64,000 nt of DNA. Source: Bacillota bacterium (GTDB lineage: Bacteria > Bacillota > Dehalobacteriia > UBA4068 > UBA4997). The notes under the pieces are model-generated. The model did not search any database. It was not told where the DNA came from and saw only the letters and a program-made list of their open reading frames with translations. The stretch lies in contig JAFQHN010000002.1 in NCBI GenBank assembly GCA_017397935.1, forward strand, positions 1-64,000, in the 5' to 3' direction. Shown in pieces: positions 15,886 through 25,826 of the stretch (position 1 is its first letter; each line of letters begins with the position of its first letter). Both the position numbers and the translations under genes were made by a program.

Positions 15886-16887
15886 TTAATCCTGCTGCGG
15901 GCCGTTGGGATAATTAAGCGGATGCTCGCGGCGGAAGTCGATCTCGGTATGGCGCAGATACATGGTGCAGGCGCCGCTGGCCAACAGCTTGCCGTCAGCG
16001 TCCCAAAGATCGCCGTCACACACGCTGAAATGTTCACCGCGGGTGCGCTCCCTGCCCTCTCCGAACAAGCCGCCGCTAACCTGGGTATCGAAGAAGCTGA
16101 TGCTCATTTGAGCAGTAACGCTGAATTCACCGCCGGAAAGTGAGGATTTGCCGATCATCGGGTCCATAACCACGGCCAGCCAGGCAGGCTCCAAGCGGCC
16201 GTAAGCATCAAAATAACGGGGCAGCAGGGGCGTCAGCGCTGATTTGCACAAGCCGGGGCCGTACTCGGTGACGGTGATATTCTCGCAGTAATACAGATTC
16301 TCATTCTCGTTCATATAGGAGCATTTGGCCGGCCAGTCGGAATCCATAAAACAGGGGCGAAGCCCCTGAATATCAGCGTGCAGGTCAGCCTTTACCTTAG
16401 ACCAGACGGGCAGCGGATGCACCGGCTGCCAAGTGGCTGTGGGCGGCAGCAACAGGTGATAAGCAACCTCCTCATCGAGGATACTGAACATGGTAACGCC
16501 GGCCACCACCAGTTTACCCTCGGCGGTACGCATTTCCACATCATAAACGGCGATGTGGCTGTTGCGGTGCTTCTCGGTGGCAAAAATATCCACCAGACCG
16601 CCCTCCACGCCACGGTAATAGTTCATGGTTAGCTCGTTTATCTCAACCTCTTGCCCGTAAGAGCGCGCCGCCTTGCCGCCGGCGATAACCAGCATGGCCG
16701 AAAGCCAGCCGCCGTGGATACGCCCCTGCGAATTGAGATGATTGCTGCGAACATCCATTTGCAGGTGGGCAAAGCCGTTGGCATAATCCACCAGACGGAT
16801 GCCGTAAAGACGGGCGAAGTTGTCATATTCATTCATATAGCGGATTTTCTCGGGCCAATCCGCCTGCTTAAACGGGGTTTTGGGCAT
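15886..16887 (-). CDS. Tandem hot-dog (PaaI-type) thioesterase-like protein
   Basis: This is a 333-residue protein. ATG 16887 follows AGAGGTG; upstream frame extensions look like leader sequence. Two copies of one module are visible, each opening with an ADW/SDW..K..YMNE..N motif (residues about 8-22 and 182-197). The first has the hot-dog thioesterase signature LNSQGRIHGGWLSAM. The second has LEPAWLAVV in that place, so the catalytic HGG is lost. Members hydrolyse acyl-CoA thioesters. A single-module paralogue sharing the same opening motif is encoded at 46132-46641. The second half may serve dimer-like pairing or binding only. The substrate is unknown. Confidence 0.8.
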   Translation of the reverse strand: MPKTPFKQADWPEKIRYMNEYDNFARLYGIRLVDYANGFAHLQMDVRSNHLNSQGRIHGGWLSAMLVIAGGKAARSYGQEVEINELTMNYYRGVEGGLVDIFATEKHRNSHIAVYDVEMRTAEGKLVVAGVTMFSILDEEVAYHLLLPPTATWQPVHPLPVWSKVKADLHADIQGLRPCFMDSDWPAKCSYMNENENLYYCENITVTEYGPGLCKSALTPLLPRYFDAYGRLEPAWLAVVMDPMIGKSSLSGGEFSVTAQMSISFFDTQVSGGLFGEGRERTRGEHFSVCDGDLWDADGKLLASGACTMYLRHTEIDFRREHPLNYPNGPQQD

Positions 16888-16973
16888 AAAACACACCTCT
16901 TGTCTGCATACTACCTTTATTATAACAATAACCGCCAGTTTCGCCAAGAGGTTTACATAAATTTTGGGCAAGC

Positions 16974-16998
16974 AAAAAGGGCGACTTTGCGCCGCCCC
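16974..16998 (-). terminator. Terminator at the end of the glycogen operon
   Basis: GGGCGGC and GTCGCCC pair around a five-base loop and are followed on the minus strand by TTTTTG, 20 nt beyond the pgi stop. Confidence 0.75.
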
Positions 16999-17018
16999 TG
17001 CATAATCTAAACCAAATT

Positions 17019-18569
17019 TTAATTGATACAGGCAAATTGGCCGTCAGCCTGATGAATTTGCGGATGGTTGGCTGCCAGATGCCGCAGAATGTGCCATAAT
17101 TGCATCTCATCGGCCTGCAAAGCCACCGCCAGGGCCGCGGGCGTAAAATAATCACCGGCATTTTCGGCCAGATAAGCCAGCGCGCGGTTTTTTAAGCTGA
17201 TGATGTCATTGGCTGCTTTTTTGCCAAACTCCACCGCCGGCTGATGATAAGCGTTGATACCCACAAAATCAGCGTAATAACCCACAGCACGCTCAAACAG
17301 GGCAATAAGCATACCGATGTAATAAGCGGAAACCTGCGGCACGCTGATAATCATGCTGGATTTGCCGTGGTCGGCCAGCGCACGGGTGGTGCCCAGCATA
17401 AAGGCCTGCAAATAATCACCGGCGGTGCTGTCCTCCCTAACCGTGGGCGATGCACTCTCACGGTCCTTCAAGACCTCGATGAAAATGACGAAGGCGTTAT
17501 CCGGCCCGGCCACCAGCTGCTGCACATAAGAGTGCTGGTCTGACGAGCCTTTGTTGCCGATGACCGCCAAACCCTGCTTGACCTGCCGGCCTGCCAAATC
17601 ATACTGTTTGCCGAGGGATTCCATCACCAACTGCTGCAAATATTTGGCAAAAAGCTCCAAGCGGTCTTTATACGGCAGCACGGCCATCAAACTGCCGCCC
17701 TGCCCCATTGTCTGCTGATACCAAAACAGCGCCAACAGCAGCGCAGGGTTATCCTTAACCTCCGCACGGCCAAGTGCATCACAGGCGGCGGCACCGGCCA
17801 ACAACGCCTCGGTATCCACGCCCTGCAAACCAAGCGGCAGCAAACCCACCGCCGAAAGCACCGAGGTGCGTCCGCCCACCCAATCCCACATGGGAAAGGC
17901 AGCCAGCCATTTATCGGCACCGGGGGCGGTATCAAAGGCACTGCCGCGCTGGGTTATCCGCACCGCCTGAGCATAAAAATCCAGCCCTTGGGCGGCGAAA
18001 AGCGCCTTGGTTTCCTCCAAGCCGTTCTGTGTTTCTACCGTGCCGCCGCTTTTGCTGATGACAATAACCAGCGTCTGCGCCAAACCGCTGCCGATTTGGG
18101 CAAAAACCCGGTCCATGCCGTCAGGGTCGGTATTATCAATAAAGTAAAGGTGCAGCTTATCTTGCAGGTTGGAGAGCGCCTGAGCCACAAAAACCGGCCC
18201 CAGACTGCTGCCGCCGATACCGATAACCAGCGCATTTTTGAACGGCTGACCGCACGGCGCACAAATCTCGGCGGTGTGGATGCGGCGCACAAAATCAGCA
18301 ATATCCGCCTGCGTCTGTTTAATCTCAGCGGCGATTTGCGGATTGGGGGCCAAATTGGGGTTACGCAGCCAATAATGCCCCACCATCCGCCCCTCATCGG
18401 GGTTGGCAACAGCACCAGCCTCCAATGTCTGCATGGCGGCCAGCGCCTTATCCAGCAGCGGCTTATGGCCGGTTAAATCCAGCGGTGCCTTTGCGCCCGC
18501 GAAATCCAAGGCCAGACCGCTTTGCTCATCATAATACAACTGCCAACCTGCTTTATCCACCAAGGTCAT
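17019..18569 (-). CDS. pgi: Glucose-6-phosphate isomerase
   Basis: This is a 516-residue enzyme interconverting glucose 6-phosphate and fructose 6-phosphate in the cytoplasm. ATG 18569 has GGGGG eight bases upstream; an open extension to 18677 has no such site. Sugar-phosphate-binding motifs are plain: VIGIGGSSLGPVFVA (about 142), ISKSGGTVETQNG (about 207) and DQHSYVQQLVAGP (about 366). It is last in the glycogen operon, 41 nt after the GH13-GH77 gene. That fits return of glucose units from glycogen breakdown to glycolysis, or their supply in the other direction. Confidence 0.95.
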   Translation of the reverse strand: MTLVDKAGWQLYYDEQSGLALDFAGAKAPLDLTGHKPLLDKALAAMQTLEAGAVANPDEGRMVGHYWLRNPNLAPNPQIAAEIKQTQADIADFVRRIHTAEICAPCGQPFKNALVIGIGGSSLGPVFVAQALSNLQDKLHLYFIDNTDPDGMDRVFAQIGSGLAQTLVIVISKSGGTVETQNGLEETKALFAAQGLDFYAQAVRITQRGSAFDTAPGADKWLAAFPMWDWVGGRTSVLSAVGLLPLGLQGVDTEALLAGAAACDALGRAEVKDNPALLLALFWYQQTMGQGGSLMAVLPYKDRLELFAKYLQQLVMESLGKQYDLAGRQVKQGLAVIGNKGSSDQHSYVQQLVAGPDNAFVIFIEVLKDRESASPTVREDSTAGDYLQAFMLGTTRALADHGKSSMIISVPQVSAYYIGMLIALFERAVGYYADFVGINAYHQPAVEFGKKAANDIISLKNRALAYLAENAGDYFTPAALAVALQADEMQLWHILRHLAANHPQIHQADGQFACIN

Positions 18570-18610
18570 CACATCTGCCCCCTTTGTATTATCAGAAAGC
18601 TTATTAAAAT

Positions 18611-21600
18611 TTATCGGCCGCTTTGTTTGGCCATTTTGCCGAACTGTGCAGCCACCGTCAGCTTGAAATCCTGCCAATCTGCCTGCCAGCGCCAGTTGCC
18701 CTCGGCCTGGCCGGGGATGTTCATACGGGCGGAATCATCCAACCCAAACATATCTTGCAGGGGGATGATCACCCACGGCGCCGACGTTTGATACAGGCCA
18801 CCAATCAGCTTTAACGCCGACTCGGCAGCAGGCACACCACCCTTGTTAAGCAGCCAGCTTTGCAGGGTTTGATTATCGTGTGTGCCGGTATAAAGCACAC
18901 GGTTTTGCAGATAAGCTGCGTTTTCTGCCGTGTCTTCCAGCAGATTTTCCTCAAACTGATACACCGCCATGCCGGGATATGCGGTAAGGCGCAGCAGATT
19001 GCGCACCTCATCATCCAGCAGACCCAAATCCTCGGCCAGCAAAGGCAGGGGCCCCAGTTCCGCCTCAATGCGGCGGAAGAAATCATGGCCGGGGCCTTTC
19101 AGCCAGCAGCCGGTGGAGGTATCAATCTCTTTGACCGAATTTTGCACCTGCGGCACGGCATAATAAGCGGAAAAAGCGCGGAAGTGATCCACACGCAGAT
19201 AATCGTAAAGCTGACGCGCACGGCCAAAGCGCTGCTGCCACCAGCGGTAATTGTCCTTGCTCATCTTCTGCCAGTTATACAGCGGATTGCCCCAGTTTTG
19301 ACCCTTTTTGGCAAAATAATCGGGCGGAACCCCGGCACCCAGCAGCGGATAACCGAAATCATCCAGCAGGAAAAGCTCCCTGTGTGCCCAGACATCGGCG
19401 CTGTCGGCCGCTGTATAAATCGGCACATCACCGATAATGCTGATACCACGGCTGTTGGCATAAGCCTTGACCGCTGCCCACTCGGTATGGAACAGGAACT
19501 GGCGGCGGCGATACTCCTCCATGCCCTCGGCGTACTGTGCGCGCAGCTTAGGCAAATCAAGGCGGTCACGCTCAGCCTGCGGCCATCGCTGCCATGCCAT
19601 CTGGCTGCGCTCTCGGCGAATGGCCATGAACAACACATAATCATCCAGCCAATAGGCGTTATCATAGCAGAACTGCAAATACTCACGCGAAGGCACACTG
19701 CGCCAATCGGTGCTGCGCCAAAGCTCGCCGGCCAAATCCTCCTGCCCTGCGAGAACCGAATACGGGGTGTAGGGCGAGCCGCTGGGCCCCACGGGATTAA
19801 GCGGCAGCACCTGCCACAGCTTTTGCCCAGCCATCGAGAGGTAATCAATGAAACGGCGGCAGCTCTCCGGCCAACCGCCGTCTGACGGCGGCAGCGAGGT
19901 AACATGGCACAGCACACCGGCGGCACGCGGAATATCCAGCGGCTGCGGCGCCGATTTACGCAGCAGCCAAACCTGTGCGGCGTACGGCGGCAGTTGGTGT
20001 GTTATATCAGCATCAGCGGCGGAGAACTGCATCTCCTGCCCGGTGAGCAATTCACGCGCCCAAGTCACATCATCAGCCAGGGGCAGTGTAATTTGCACAG
20101 CCTGCGGGGCACGGTTAAACAGCACCAGAATTTCCTCATTATTATCAAAATTTTCAGAATTGTTTTCAGAATTATTATAGCGGCGGCAGGCAAAAACATC
20201 ATCTGTCACCGCCAGCGGCTGAAAATCACCGCCCACCAGCAGAGGATACTCCTGCCGCAGATGACTAAGCCGCTTATACCAGGCCAGCAGCTCATCATCC
20301 TGCTCTCCCCAAGGATAAGTACCGCGATTGAACGGGTCGGCCAGGCCCTGCACACCGGCCTCATCGCCGTAATAAATGCAGGGCACACCCGGCATGGCAA
20401 ATTGCAGCAGAGCCATTTGCTTCAAGCGGCATTTGGCCAGCCGCAGCTTATCATCGGGCAGCGTATAATACTCGGCCGCGGTTTTATCAGTCTGTTGGGG
20501 CGCCTCACCCAGCACAGTCAGCACCCGTGGGGTATCATGGGTGCCCAGCAGGTTAAGCGCCGACGCCAAATGCGTGGGCGGATAATTCTCTTTTAAGCTG
20601 TAAAGCCGCGCCGCCAGCACCTCGGCAGATTCATCACCCAGCAGATAAGCCAGCACCGCCGTGCGGAAGGGGTAATTCATCACCGAATCCAGCTCATCAC
20701 CCAGCAAATACGGGCGAATCTCACCGTAACTGCGCTTGTTGCTGGCATCCTCCCAGACTTCGCCCAAAAGCAGCGCATCGGCCTTTTCCTCCTTAGCAGC
20801 CTGACGGATACCGCAGATAAAATCATTGGGCAGCTCATCGGCCACATCCAAACGCCAGCCGCGCGCCCCCAGCCGCAGCCACCGCCGCACCACGCTGTCC
20901 TCGCCGTCAAAAATAAAGCGGCGATAAGCAGGGTCGGCCTTATCAACCTCGGGCAGAGCCGAGACACCCCACCAGCAGGCATAATCATCGGGATAATTGC
21001 GGAATTTATACCAGGAGTAATAGAGCGAATCCTCGCCCTGATAAGCACCCTTATCGGGGTAATTGCCGAATTTGTTGAAGTAACGGCTGTCCTCGCCCGT
21101 GTGATTAAATACGCCGTCTAAAATCAGGCTGATACCAAGGCGCTCGGCCTCGGCAGCCAGCTTACAAAAATCCTCCTCGGTGCCGAAGCTGGGGTCGATC
21201 TGTCGGTAATCCGCCGTGTCATACTTGTGGTTGGAGGTGGCACGGAAGATGGGGTTTAAGTAAATAGCCGAGACACCCAGCGACTTTAAGTACAGCAGCT
21301 TGCTGCGGATACCCTGCAAATTGCCGCCGAAAAACGGCCAGCGCACCACCTGCCCCTGCTCATTGTAGCTGTAAAAAGGTTTATCCCGCCAATTTTGCTG
21401 CACCAGCCGCGCAGAGCCCCGCCAATCAGGTTGGCTTGCTGCACGCTGGCACTCCTCCCAATCCTCGCCGCGGCAAAATCTATCGGGGAAGATTTGATAA
21501 CAGATGGCGCTTTTGAACCACTCCGGCACATCGGCAGGGCGGTAAACGGTTACCTGATAAGACGGCGGCTCATCCAGCGACAAAGCGCCGACACCGCCTA

Positions 21601-21925
21601 ATCCCCGCGGATTGTTGCCGTAGAAAAGCAGTTCTCCGCCGGCAGTACGCAGCAGAAAATAATACCACAGCAGGCCAACCTGCGGCTCGGGCGGCAAATC
21701 CACCCAAAAGCGGCGCACATCACCGTCTAACTGCGTCATCTGCATGGGCAGCAGCTGCTCTCCCTGCCCTTCACGCCACAGCCTTAAAGATGCCTCGGTG
21801 ATCCATTCACCCTCATCGGTGTCCTCATCCCAAACATCCAGCGCGAGGTGCAGACCTTGCCCCAGAGCAAGCGCACCGAATGGCGAGCGGTAAATATCAG
21901 AATGTGAATTATGTAAAAACTCCAT
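18611..21925 (-). CDS. GH13 alpha-glucanase fused to GH77 4-alpha-glucanotransferase
   Basis: This is a 1104-residue two-enzyme fusion. ATG 21925 has GGAG upstream; a TTG nine codons earlier is the alternative. The N-terminal half has a small beta domain and then a GH13 neopullulanase/amylase-type barrel: YQIFPDRF, the nucleophile region GWRLDVADEL, acid LLGEVWED and LLGTHDTPR. A short beta domain follows. The C-terminal half (from about residue 640) is MalQ-like GH77: IIGDVPIYTA, RVDHFRAF (nucleophile Asp), LLAEDLGLL (Glu) and YTGTHDNQT. All catalytic acids are present in both halves. It would trim branches or maltodextrins and disproportionate them alongside GlgP. It lies between glgA and pgi. 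No signal peptide is seen, so it is cytoplasmic. Confidence 0.9.
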   Translation of the reverse strand: MEFLHNSHSDIYRSPFGALALGQGLHLALDVWDEDTDEGEWITEASLRLWREGQGEQLLPMQMTQLDGDVRRFWVDLPPEPQVGLLWYYFLLRTAGGELLFYGNNPRGLGGVGALSLDEPPSYQVTVYRPADVPEWFKSAICYQIFPDRFCRGEDWEECQRAASQPDWRGSARLVQQNWRDKPFYSYNEQGQVVRWPFFGGNLQGIRSKLLYLKSLGVSAIYLNPIFRATSNHKYDTADYRQIDPSFGTEEDFCKLAAEAERLGISLILDGVFNHTGEDSRYFNKFGNYPDKGAYQGEDSLYYSWYKFRNYPDDYACWWGVSALPEVDKADPAYRRFIFDGEDSVVRRWLRLGARGWRLDVADELPNDFICGIRQAAKEEKADALLLGEVWEDASNKRSYGEIRPYLLGDELDSVMNYPFRTAVLAYLLGDESAEVLAARLYSLKENYPPTHLASALNLLGTHDTPRVLTVLGEAPQQTDKTAAEYYTLPDDKLRLAKCRLKQMALLQFAMPGVPCIYYGDEAGVQGLADPFNRGTYPWGEQDDELLAWYKRLSHLRQEYPLLVGGDFQPLAVTDDVFACRRYNNSENNSENFDNNEEILVLFNRAPQAVQITLPLADDVTWARELLTGQEMQFSAADADITHQLPPYAAQVWLLRKSAPQPLDIPRAAGVLCHVTSLPPSDGGWPESCRRFIDYLSMAGQKLWQVLPLNPVGPSGSPYTPYSVLAGQEDLAGELWRSTDWRSVPSREYLQFCYDNAYWLDDYVLFMAIRRERSQMAWQRWPQAERDRLDLPKLRAQYAEGMEEYRRRQFLFHTEWAAVKAYANSRGISIIGDVPIYTAADSADVWAHRELFLLDDFGYPLLGAGVPPDYFAKKGQNWGNPLYNWQKMSKDNYRWWQQRFGRARQLYDYLRVDHFRAFSAYYAVPQVQNSVKEIDTSTGCWLKGPGHDFFRRIEAELGPLPLLAEDLGLLDDEVRNLLRLTAYPGMAVYQFEENLLEDTAENAAYLQNRVLYTGTHDNQTLQSWLLNKGGVPAAESALKLIGGLYQTSAPWVIIPLQDMFGLDDSARMNIPGQAEGNWRWQADWQDFKLTVAAQFGKMAKQSGR

Positions 21926-21978
21926 TAAGTAATTCTCCAAATAAATCTCCAAAATATCCCAAAATCTGTTTTATATAG

Positions 21979-23436
21979 CTATTCCGCCAGCAAATCACGG
22001 TAAATTTGGGCGTAGGCCTCAGCCGAACGCTGCCAGCTGAAATCCTCCGCCATGGCGTTTTGTACCAACTGCTGCCAGATATTCGGCTCGGCATAAGCGT
22101 CCAGCGCACGCTTTACGGTAAACAGCAGCTCATGCGCGTTATATGCGGCAAAACTGAACCCGTTGCCGGCGCCGGTGTATTGGTTATACGGCTGCACGCT
22201 GTCTTTCAGCCCGCCGGTTTCCCGCACAATGGGCAGAGTACCGTAACGCATGGCAATCATCTGCGCCAAACCGCAAGGCTCAAATCTTGAAGGCATCAGC
22301 AGCATATCCGCACCTGCGTACATCCGATGAGCCGCCCCGTCATCAAACAGCAGACGGCAGGCAAAATTCTCCCGTGTTTCTGCCGTATGAATAAAGGCCT
22401 GCTCATATTTGGCATCTCCCACGCCCAGCACCGCCAGCTGAACAGGCAGATCCAACAGCTCATCCAGAATATGCAGCAGCAGATCCAGACCTTTTTGCTC
22501 AGTCAGGCGGCTGACGATTACGGCCAGCGGTTTCTCTGCCTGCTGCGGCAGACCAAGCTCTTGCTGCAAAGCGCGTTTACACTCGGCCTTGCCGCTTAAA
22601 TCATCGGCGGTGAAGGTGGCCGGCAGGAATTTATCACGCGCGGGGTTATAGGTTTTGTAATCAATGCCGTTTAAGATGCCGCCCAGCACATTCTGCCGCC
22701 GACGGAAAACGCCGTCCAGTCCCTCGCCGTAATCGGGAGAGCAAATTTCTTCGGCATAAGTGGGGCTGACCGTAAGCAATTTGTCGGCATAACACAGCGC
22801 ACCGTGCACATAATTGACACCACCGTTTACCATAAGCTGGCCTGCCGCCGCAGGATTATCCGCCAAACCCAGCACATCACCAAGCACCCATGGGCCAAAC
22901 TGCCCCTGGAATTTTAAGTTATGCACCGAAAAGACCGTTTTGATGCCGGCATAACCGGGGGCGGACTGAAACTGCTCTCTTAAAAGCAGAGGGGTGAGCG
23001 CCGTGTGCCAATCATTACAATGAATGATCTGCGGAAAGAAATCCGGAATATGCTGCAAAGCCTCCAACACAGCCTTGGCGAAGAAAGCAATACGCTCATC
23101 GTCGTCATCATAGCCGTAAAAGCGGTCACGCTTAAAATAATATTCGTTATCTATAAAATAATATGTCTGGTATTTGTAATCCAGCCGCTCAATACCGCAA
23201 TATTGCCGGCGCCACCCCAGCGGCACGGTAAAATCAGCCACATGGGTCAATCTTTCGGCCAGTTTGGGCGGTATGGTGGGCAGCTTGGGCAGAATTACCC
23301 GCACATCAAGGCCGAGCTTGCGTACAGCCTGCGGCAGACTGCCGGCCACTTCTCCCAGGCCGCCGGTTTTACCGAAAGGGTCAGCCTCGAAGGTGGCAAA
23401 CAGCACCCTAAGCTTTTGCCTGCCGGTTTTTTGCAT
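21979..23436 (-). CDS. glgA: Glycogen synthase (ADP-glucose dependent)
   Basis: This is a 485-residue GT5 glycosyltransferase that adds glucose from ADP-glucose to the growing alpha-1,4 chain. ATG 23436 follows AAGGTG with correct spacing; the GTG three codons earlier overlaps that site. KTGGLGEVAGSLPQAV near the N-terminus is the ADP-glucose-binding KTGGL motif. HCNDWHTALTPLLL, VSRLTEQKGLDLLL and PSRFEPCGLAQMIAMRYGTL in the C-terminal half match the family. It stands 40 nt after glgD and 53 nt before the GH13-GH77 gene, within one operon. Confidence 0.96.
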   Translation of the reverse strand: MQKTGRQKLRVLFATFEADPFGKTGGLGEVAGSLPQAVRKLGLDVRVILPKLPTIPPKLAERLTHVADFTVPLGWRRQYCGIERLDYKYQTYYFIDNEYYFKRDRFYGYDDDDERIAFFAKAVLEALQHIPDFFPQIIHCNDWHTALTPLLLREQFQSAPGYAGIKTVFSVHNLKFQGQFGPWVLGDVLGLADNPAAAGQLMVNGGVNYVHGALCYADKLLTVSPTYAEEICSPDYGEGLDGVFRRRQNVLGGILNGIDYKTYNPARDKFLPATFTADDLSGKAECKRALQQELGLPQQAEKPLAVIVSRLTEQKGLDLLLHILDELLDLPVQLAVLGVGDAKYEQAFIHTAETRENFACRLLFDDGAAHRMYAGADMLLMPSRFEPCGLAQMIAMRYGTLPIVRETGGLKDSVQPYNQYTGAGNGFSFAAYNAHELLFTVKRALDAYAEPNIWQQLVQNAMAEDFSWQRSAEAYAQIYRDLLAE

Positions 23437-23476
23437 AATCTTCACCTTATTTCTGCACTAAACTTATGTAAATTGC

Positions 23477-24580
23477 TTAAATATTTTTGCCCTTGGAGAT
23501 AACCAGCGGTTTGTTGGCCGCACCGAACAGTTTATTGCCGCCGGAGATGACCACGTGCTTATCACAGATGATATTTTCCAGCACGGCACCGGGTTCCACC
23601 ACGGTTTTCTGCATCAGCACGCAGTTTTTGATGACCGCACCTTCGCCCACCTTTACACCGCGGAAGAGAATGGAATTTTCTACCGTGCCATTGATAATGC
23701 AGCCGGTGGAGAACAGCGAGTTTTTAACGCTGGTATGTGTACCGTATTTGGCAGGGGGGTTATCCTGAATTTTGGTGTAAATTTTATTCTCGGACATAAA
23801 CAGCTCACGGCGGACGGGCTCTTGCAGCAAATCCTGAGAGCACTTCATGTAATCGCGGATATTATCCACCTGCCCCAGATAACCGCCAAAGGCATAGCCG
23901 GCCACATTAAGATTGGGCAGGCTGTCTGCCACAATGTCCAGCAAATCAATGTAACCCAGCGCTTTATACCAATCAATGAACTTTAACAGCAAATCACGGT
24001 TGATGATAAAACAATCCATAAAGCAGTTGGCGTGGCCGACTTCATCGGACTTTAAGCCAACCAGTTTATCGCCGTCCAGCTGCAAATAAGTGCCGGGATG
24101 ATTCTCGGCATCGGTAATCGGCTTATACAGCATGGTGATGTCATTACCCGCAGAGATATGCTGCTTAAACAGCGGACGCAAGTCCATATTAAAAATTTTA
24201 TGGCTGCCCGAAACCAGCACATAATCCTCCTTGGCACGGTCCAGAAAAGCACGGTTTTGGATAATATCACGCAGCAGGAAGGTAGAACGCATATTTTTTA
24301 AGCCGTAAATTGAACCGGGCAGGATAAACATACCGCCGCTTTTGCGGTCAAGCGACCACTCCTTGCCGTTGCCGACATGGTCCATAATGGCACGGTAATG
24401 GTACGGGGTAATAATACCGATGGTGCGGATGCCGGCGTTTACCATATTGGAAAGCGGAAAGTCCAGCAGACGGTAACGGCCGCCAAAGGGCAAAGAGGCC
24501 AGACCTCGCTCATCGGTCAGGCTGCCAAAGGCCTCATTATTATAATTGCAGGAAATTAAACCCAAAATTTTATTGCTCAT
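23477..24580 (-). CDS. glgD: GlgD, glucose-1-phosphate adenylyltransferase companion subunit
   Basis: This is a 367-residue nucleotidyltransferase-fold protein. ATG 24580 follows GGGGGT, starting two bases after the glgC stop, so translation is probably coupled. It has the GlgD-type N-terminus MSNKILGLISCNYNN in place of the catalytic GGQGSRL loop seen in GlgC. PFGGRYRLLDFPLSNMVNAG and a left-handed beta-helix C-terminus (ILFRGVKVGEGAVIKNCVLM) are present. In Bacillota GlgD pairs with GlgC and raises its activity, with little catalysis of its own. Confidence 0.95.
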   Translation of the reverse strand: MSNKILGLISCNYNNEAFGSLTDERGLASLPFGGRYRLLDFPLSNMVNAGIRTIGIITPYHYRAIMDHVGNGKEWSLDRKSGGMFILPGSIYGLKNMRSTFLLRDIIQNRAFLDRAKEDYVLVSGSHKIFNMDLRPLFKQHISAGNDITMLYKPITDAENHPGTYLQLDGDKLVGLKSDEVGHANCFMDCFIINRDLLLKFIDWYKALGYIDLLDIVADSLPNLNVAGYAFGGYLGQVDNIRDYMKCSQDLLQEPVRRELFMSENKIYTKIQDNPPAKYGTHTSVKNSLFSTGCIINGTVENSILFRGVKVGEGAVIKNCVLMQKTVVEPGAVLENIICDKHVVISGGNKLFGAANKPLVISKGKNI

Positions 24581-24582
24581 TT

Positions 24583-25743
24583 TTAATACCCCCTGCTCCA
24601 CAAATCATCAATAATATGTTCACCGTCACCGGCCACCTTAATCGGCTCATCCTCATCCAGGCTGCCGAAGTAAGCGTTCATCTCTATCACGGCTTTCTCG
24701 CCCACAATGGCCCGCATAACCCGCGCACCGCTTTCCACGTGTGCTCCCGGCAGCAAAATGGAAGCGTAAACCTTGGCGCCGGGGCCGACATATACCTCGG
24801 AGCTGACGATGGAATTATGAACTTCGCCCAGCACGGTGCTGCCGTTGCAGATAAGCGAATTTTCAATTACGGCATTCTCACCCGTATAATGGGGCGGATA
24901 AATGTTGGAATTGCTGAAAATGCGCTGGTCGCCGGATAGAATATCAAACTCGCTGTCCTCACGCAGCAGCTCCATAGAGGTCTGGTAATAGCTGTCAATG
25001 GTGCCGACATCCTTCCAGTAACCGGCAAAGGCGTGAACAAACAGGCGTTTGCCCTGAGCAAGCAGCATGGGGATTAAGTTTTTGCCGAAGTCATGCTCAG
25101 AATCAGCCAGAGGAGCATCTTCCAGCAAAGCCTGCTTTAAGGTGGACCAGTTAAAGATGTAAATGCCCATGGAAGCTAAATTGCTGTCAGGCTCAGCAGG
25201 TTTTTCGGTAAACTTAACAATGCGGCCCCCGTCATCGGCGGTGATAATGCCAAAACGGTTAGCCTCATCCCACGGCACCTGAATAACCGAAACAGTCAGC
25301 TCGGCATTGTTCTGCTTATGCTCCTCCAACATGGCGTTGTAATCCATTTTATAAAGATGGTCGCCGGAGATGATCAGCACATACTCGGGGTTATAGCTGT
25401 CAATAAAGTCAATATTTTTATAGACGGCATCAGCGGTGCCGTTATACCACTCGCCGCCATCCTGGGTGGCGTAAGGCGGCAGCACGAAAACCCCGCCCTC
25501 GGATTCGTCAAGATCCCAGGGGGCGCCGGTGCCGATGTAAGAGTTTAACATCAGCGGCCGATACTGGGTAAGCACGCCCACCGTATCAATGCCGGAGTTT
25601 ACGCAGTTGCTGAGACTGAAATCAATAATGCGGTACTTGCCGCCGAACGAAACCGCCGGCTTGGCAATTTTCTGCGTCAGCGCACCCAAACGGCTGCCCT
25701 GGCCGCCGGCCAGCAGCATGGCCAGAATTTCCTTTTTGCTCAT
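24583..25743 (-). CDS. glgC: Glucose-1-phosphate adenylyltransferase catalytic subunit
   Basis: This is a 386-residue enzyme making ADP-glucose from ATP and glucose 1-phosphate, the committed step of glycogen synthesis. ATG 25743 has GGGAGG nine bases upstream. The catalytic loop [28 protein letters not shown] and [11 protein letters not shown] (metal-binding Asp) are intact. FTEKPAEP carries the substrate lysine. The C-terminal repeats form a beta-helix. It lies between glgP (83 nt gap) and glgD (2 nt gap). The two subunits are expected to form a mixed tetramer. Confidence 0.96.
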   Translation of the reverse strand: MSKKEILAMLLAGGQGSRLGALTQKIAKPAVSFGGKYRIIDFSLSNCVNSGIDTVGVLTQYRPLMLNSYIGTGAPWDLDESEGGVFVLPPYATQDGGEWYNGTADAVYKNIDFIDSYNPEYVLIISGDHLYKMDYNAMLEEHKQNNAELTVSVIQVPWDEANRFGIITADDGGRIVKFTEKPAEPDSNLASMGIYIFNWSTLKQALLEDAPLADSEHDFGKNLIPMLLAQGKRLFVHAFAGYWKDVGTIDSYYQTSMELLREDSEFDILSGDQRIFSNSNIYPPHYTGENAVIENSLICNGSTVLGEVHNSIVSSEVYVGPGAKVYASILLPGAHVESGARVMRAIVGEKAVIEMNAYFGSLDEDEPIKVAGDGEHIIDDLWSRGY

Positions 25744-25826
25744 CTTCAAAAACCTCCCTTATCTACCTGCCGGTATTGCATTTATTACTTAAAGGCCCTG
25801 TTAAAAGGGCGGATAGTCAAATTTTA

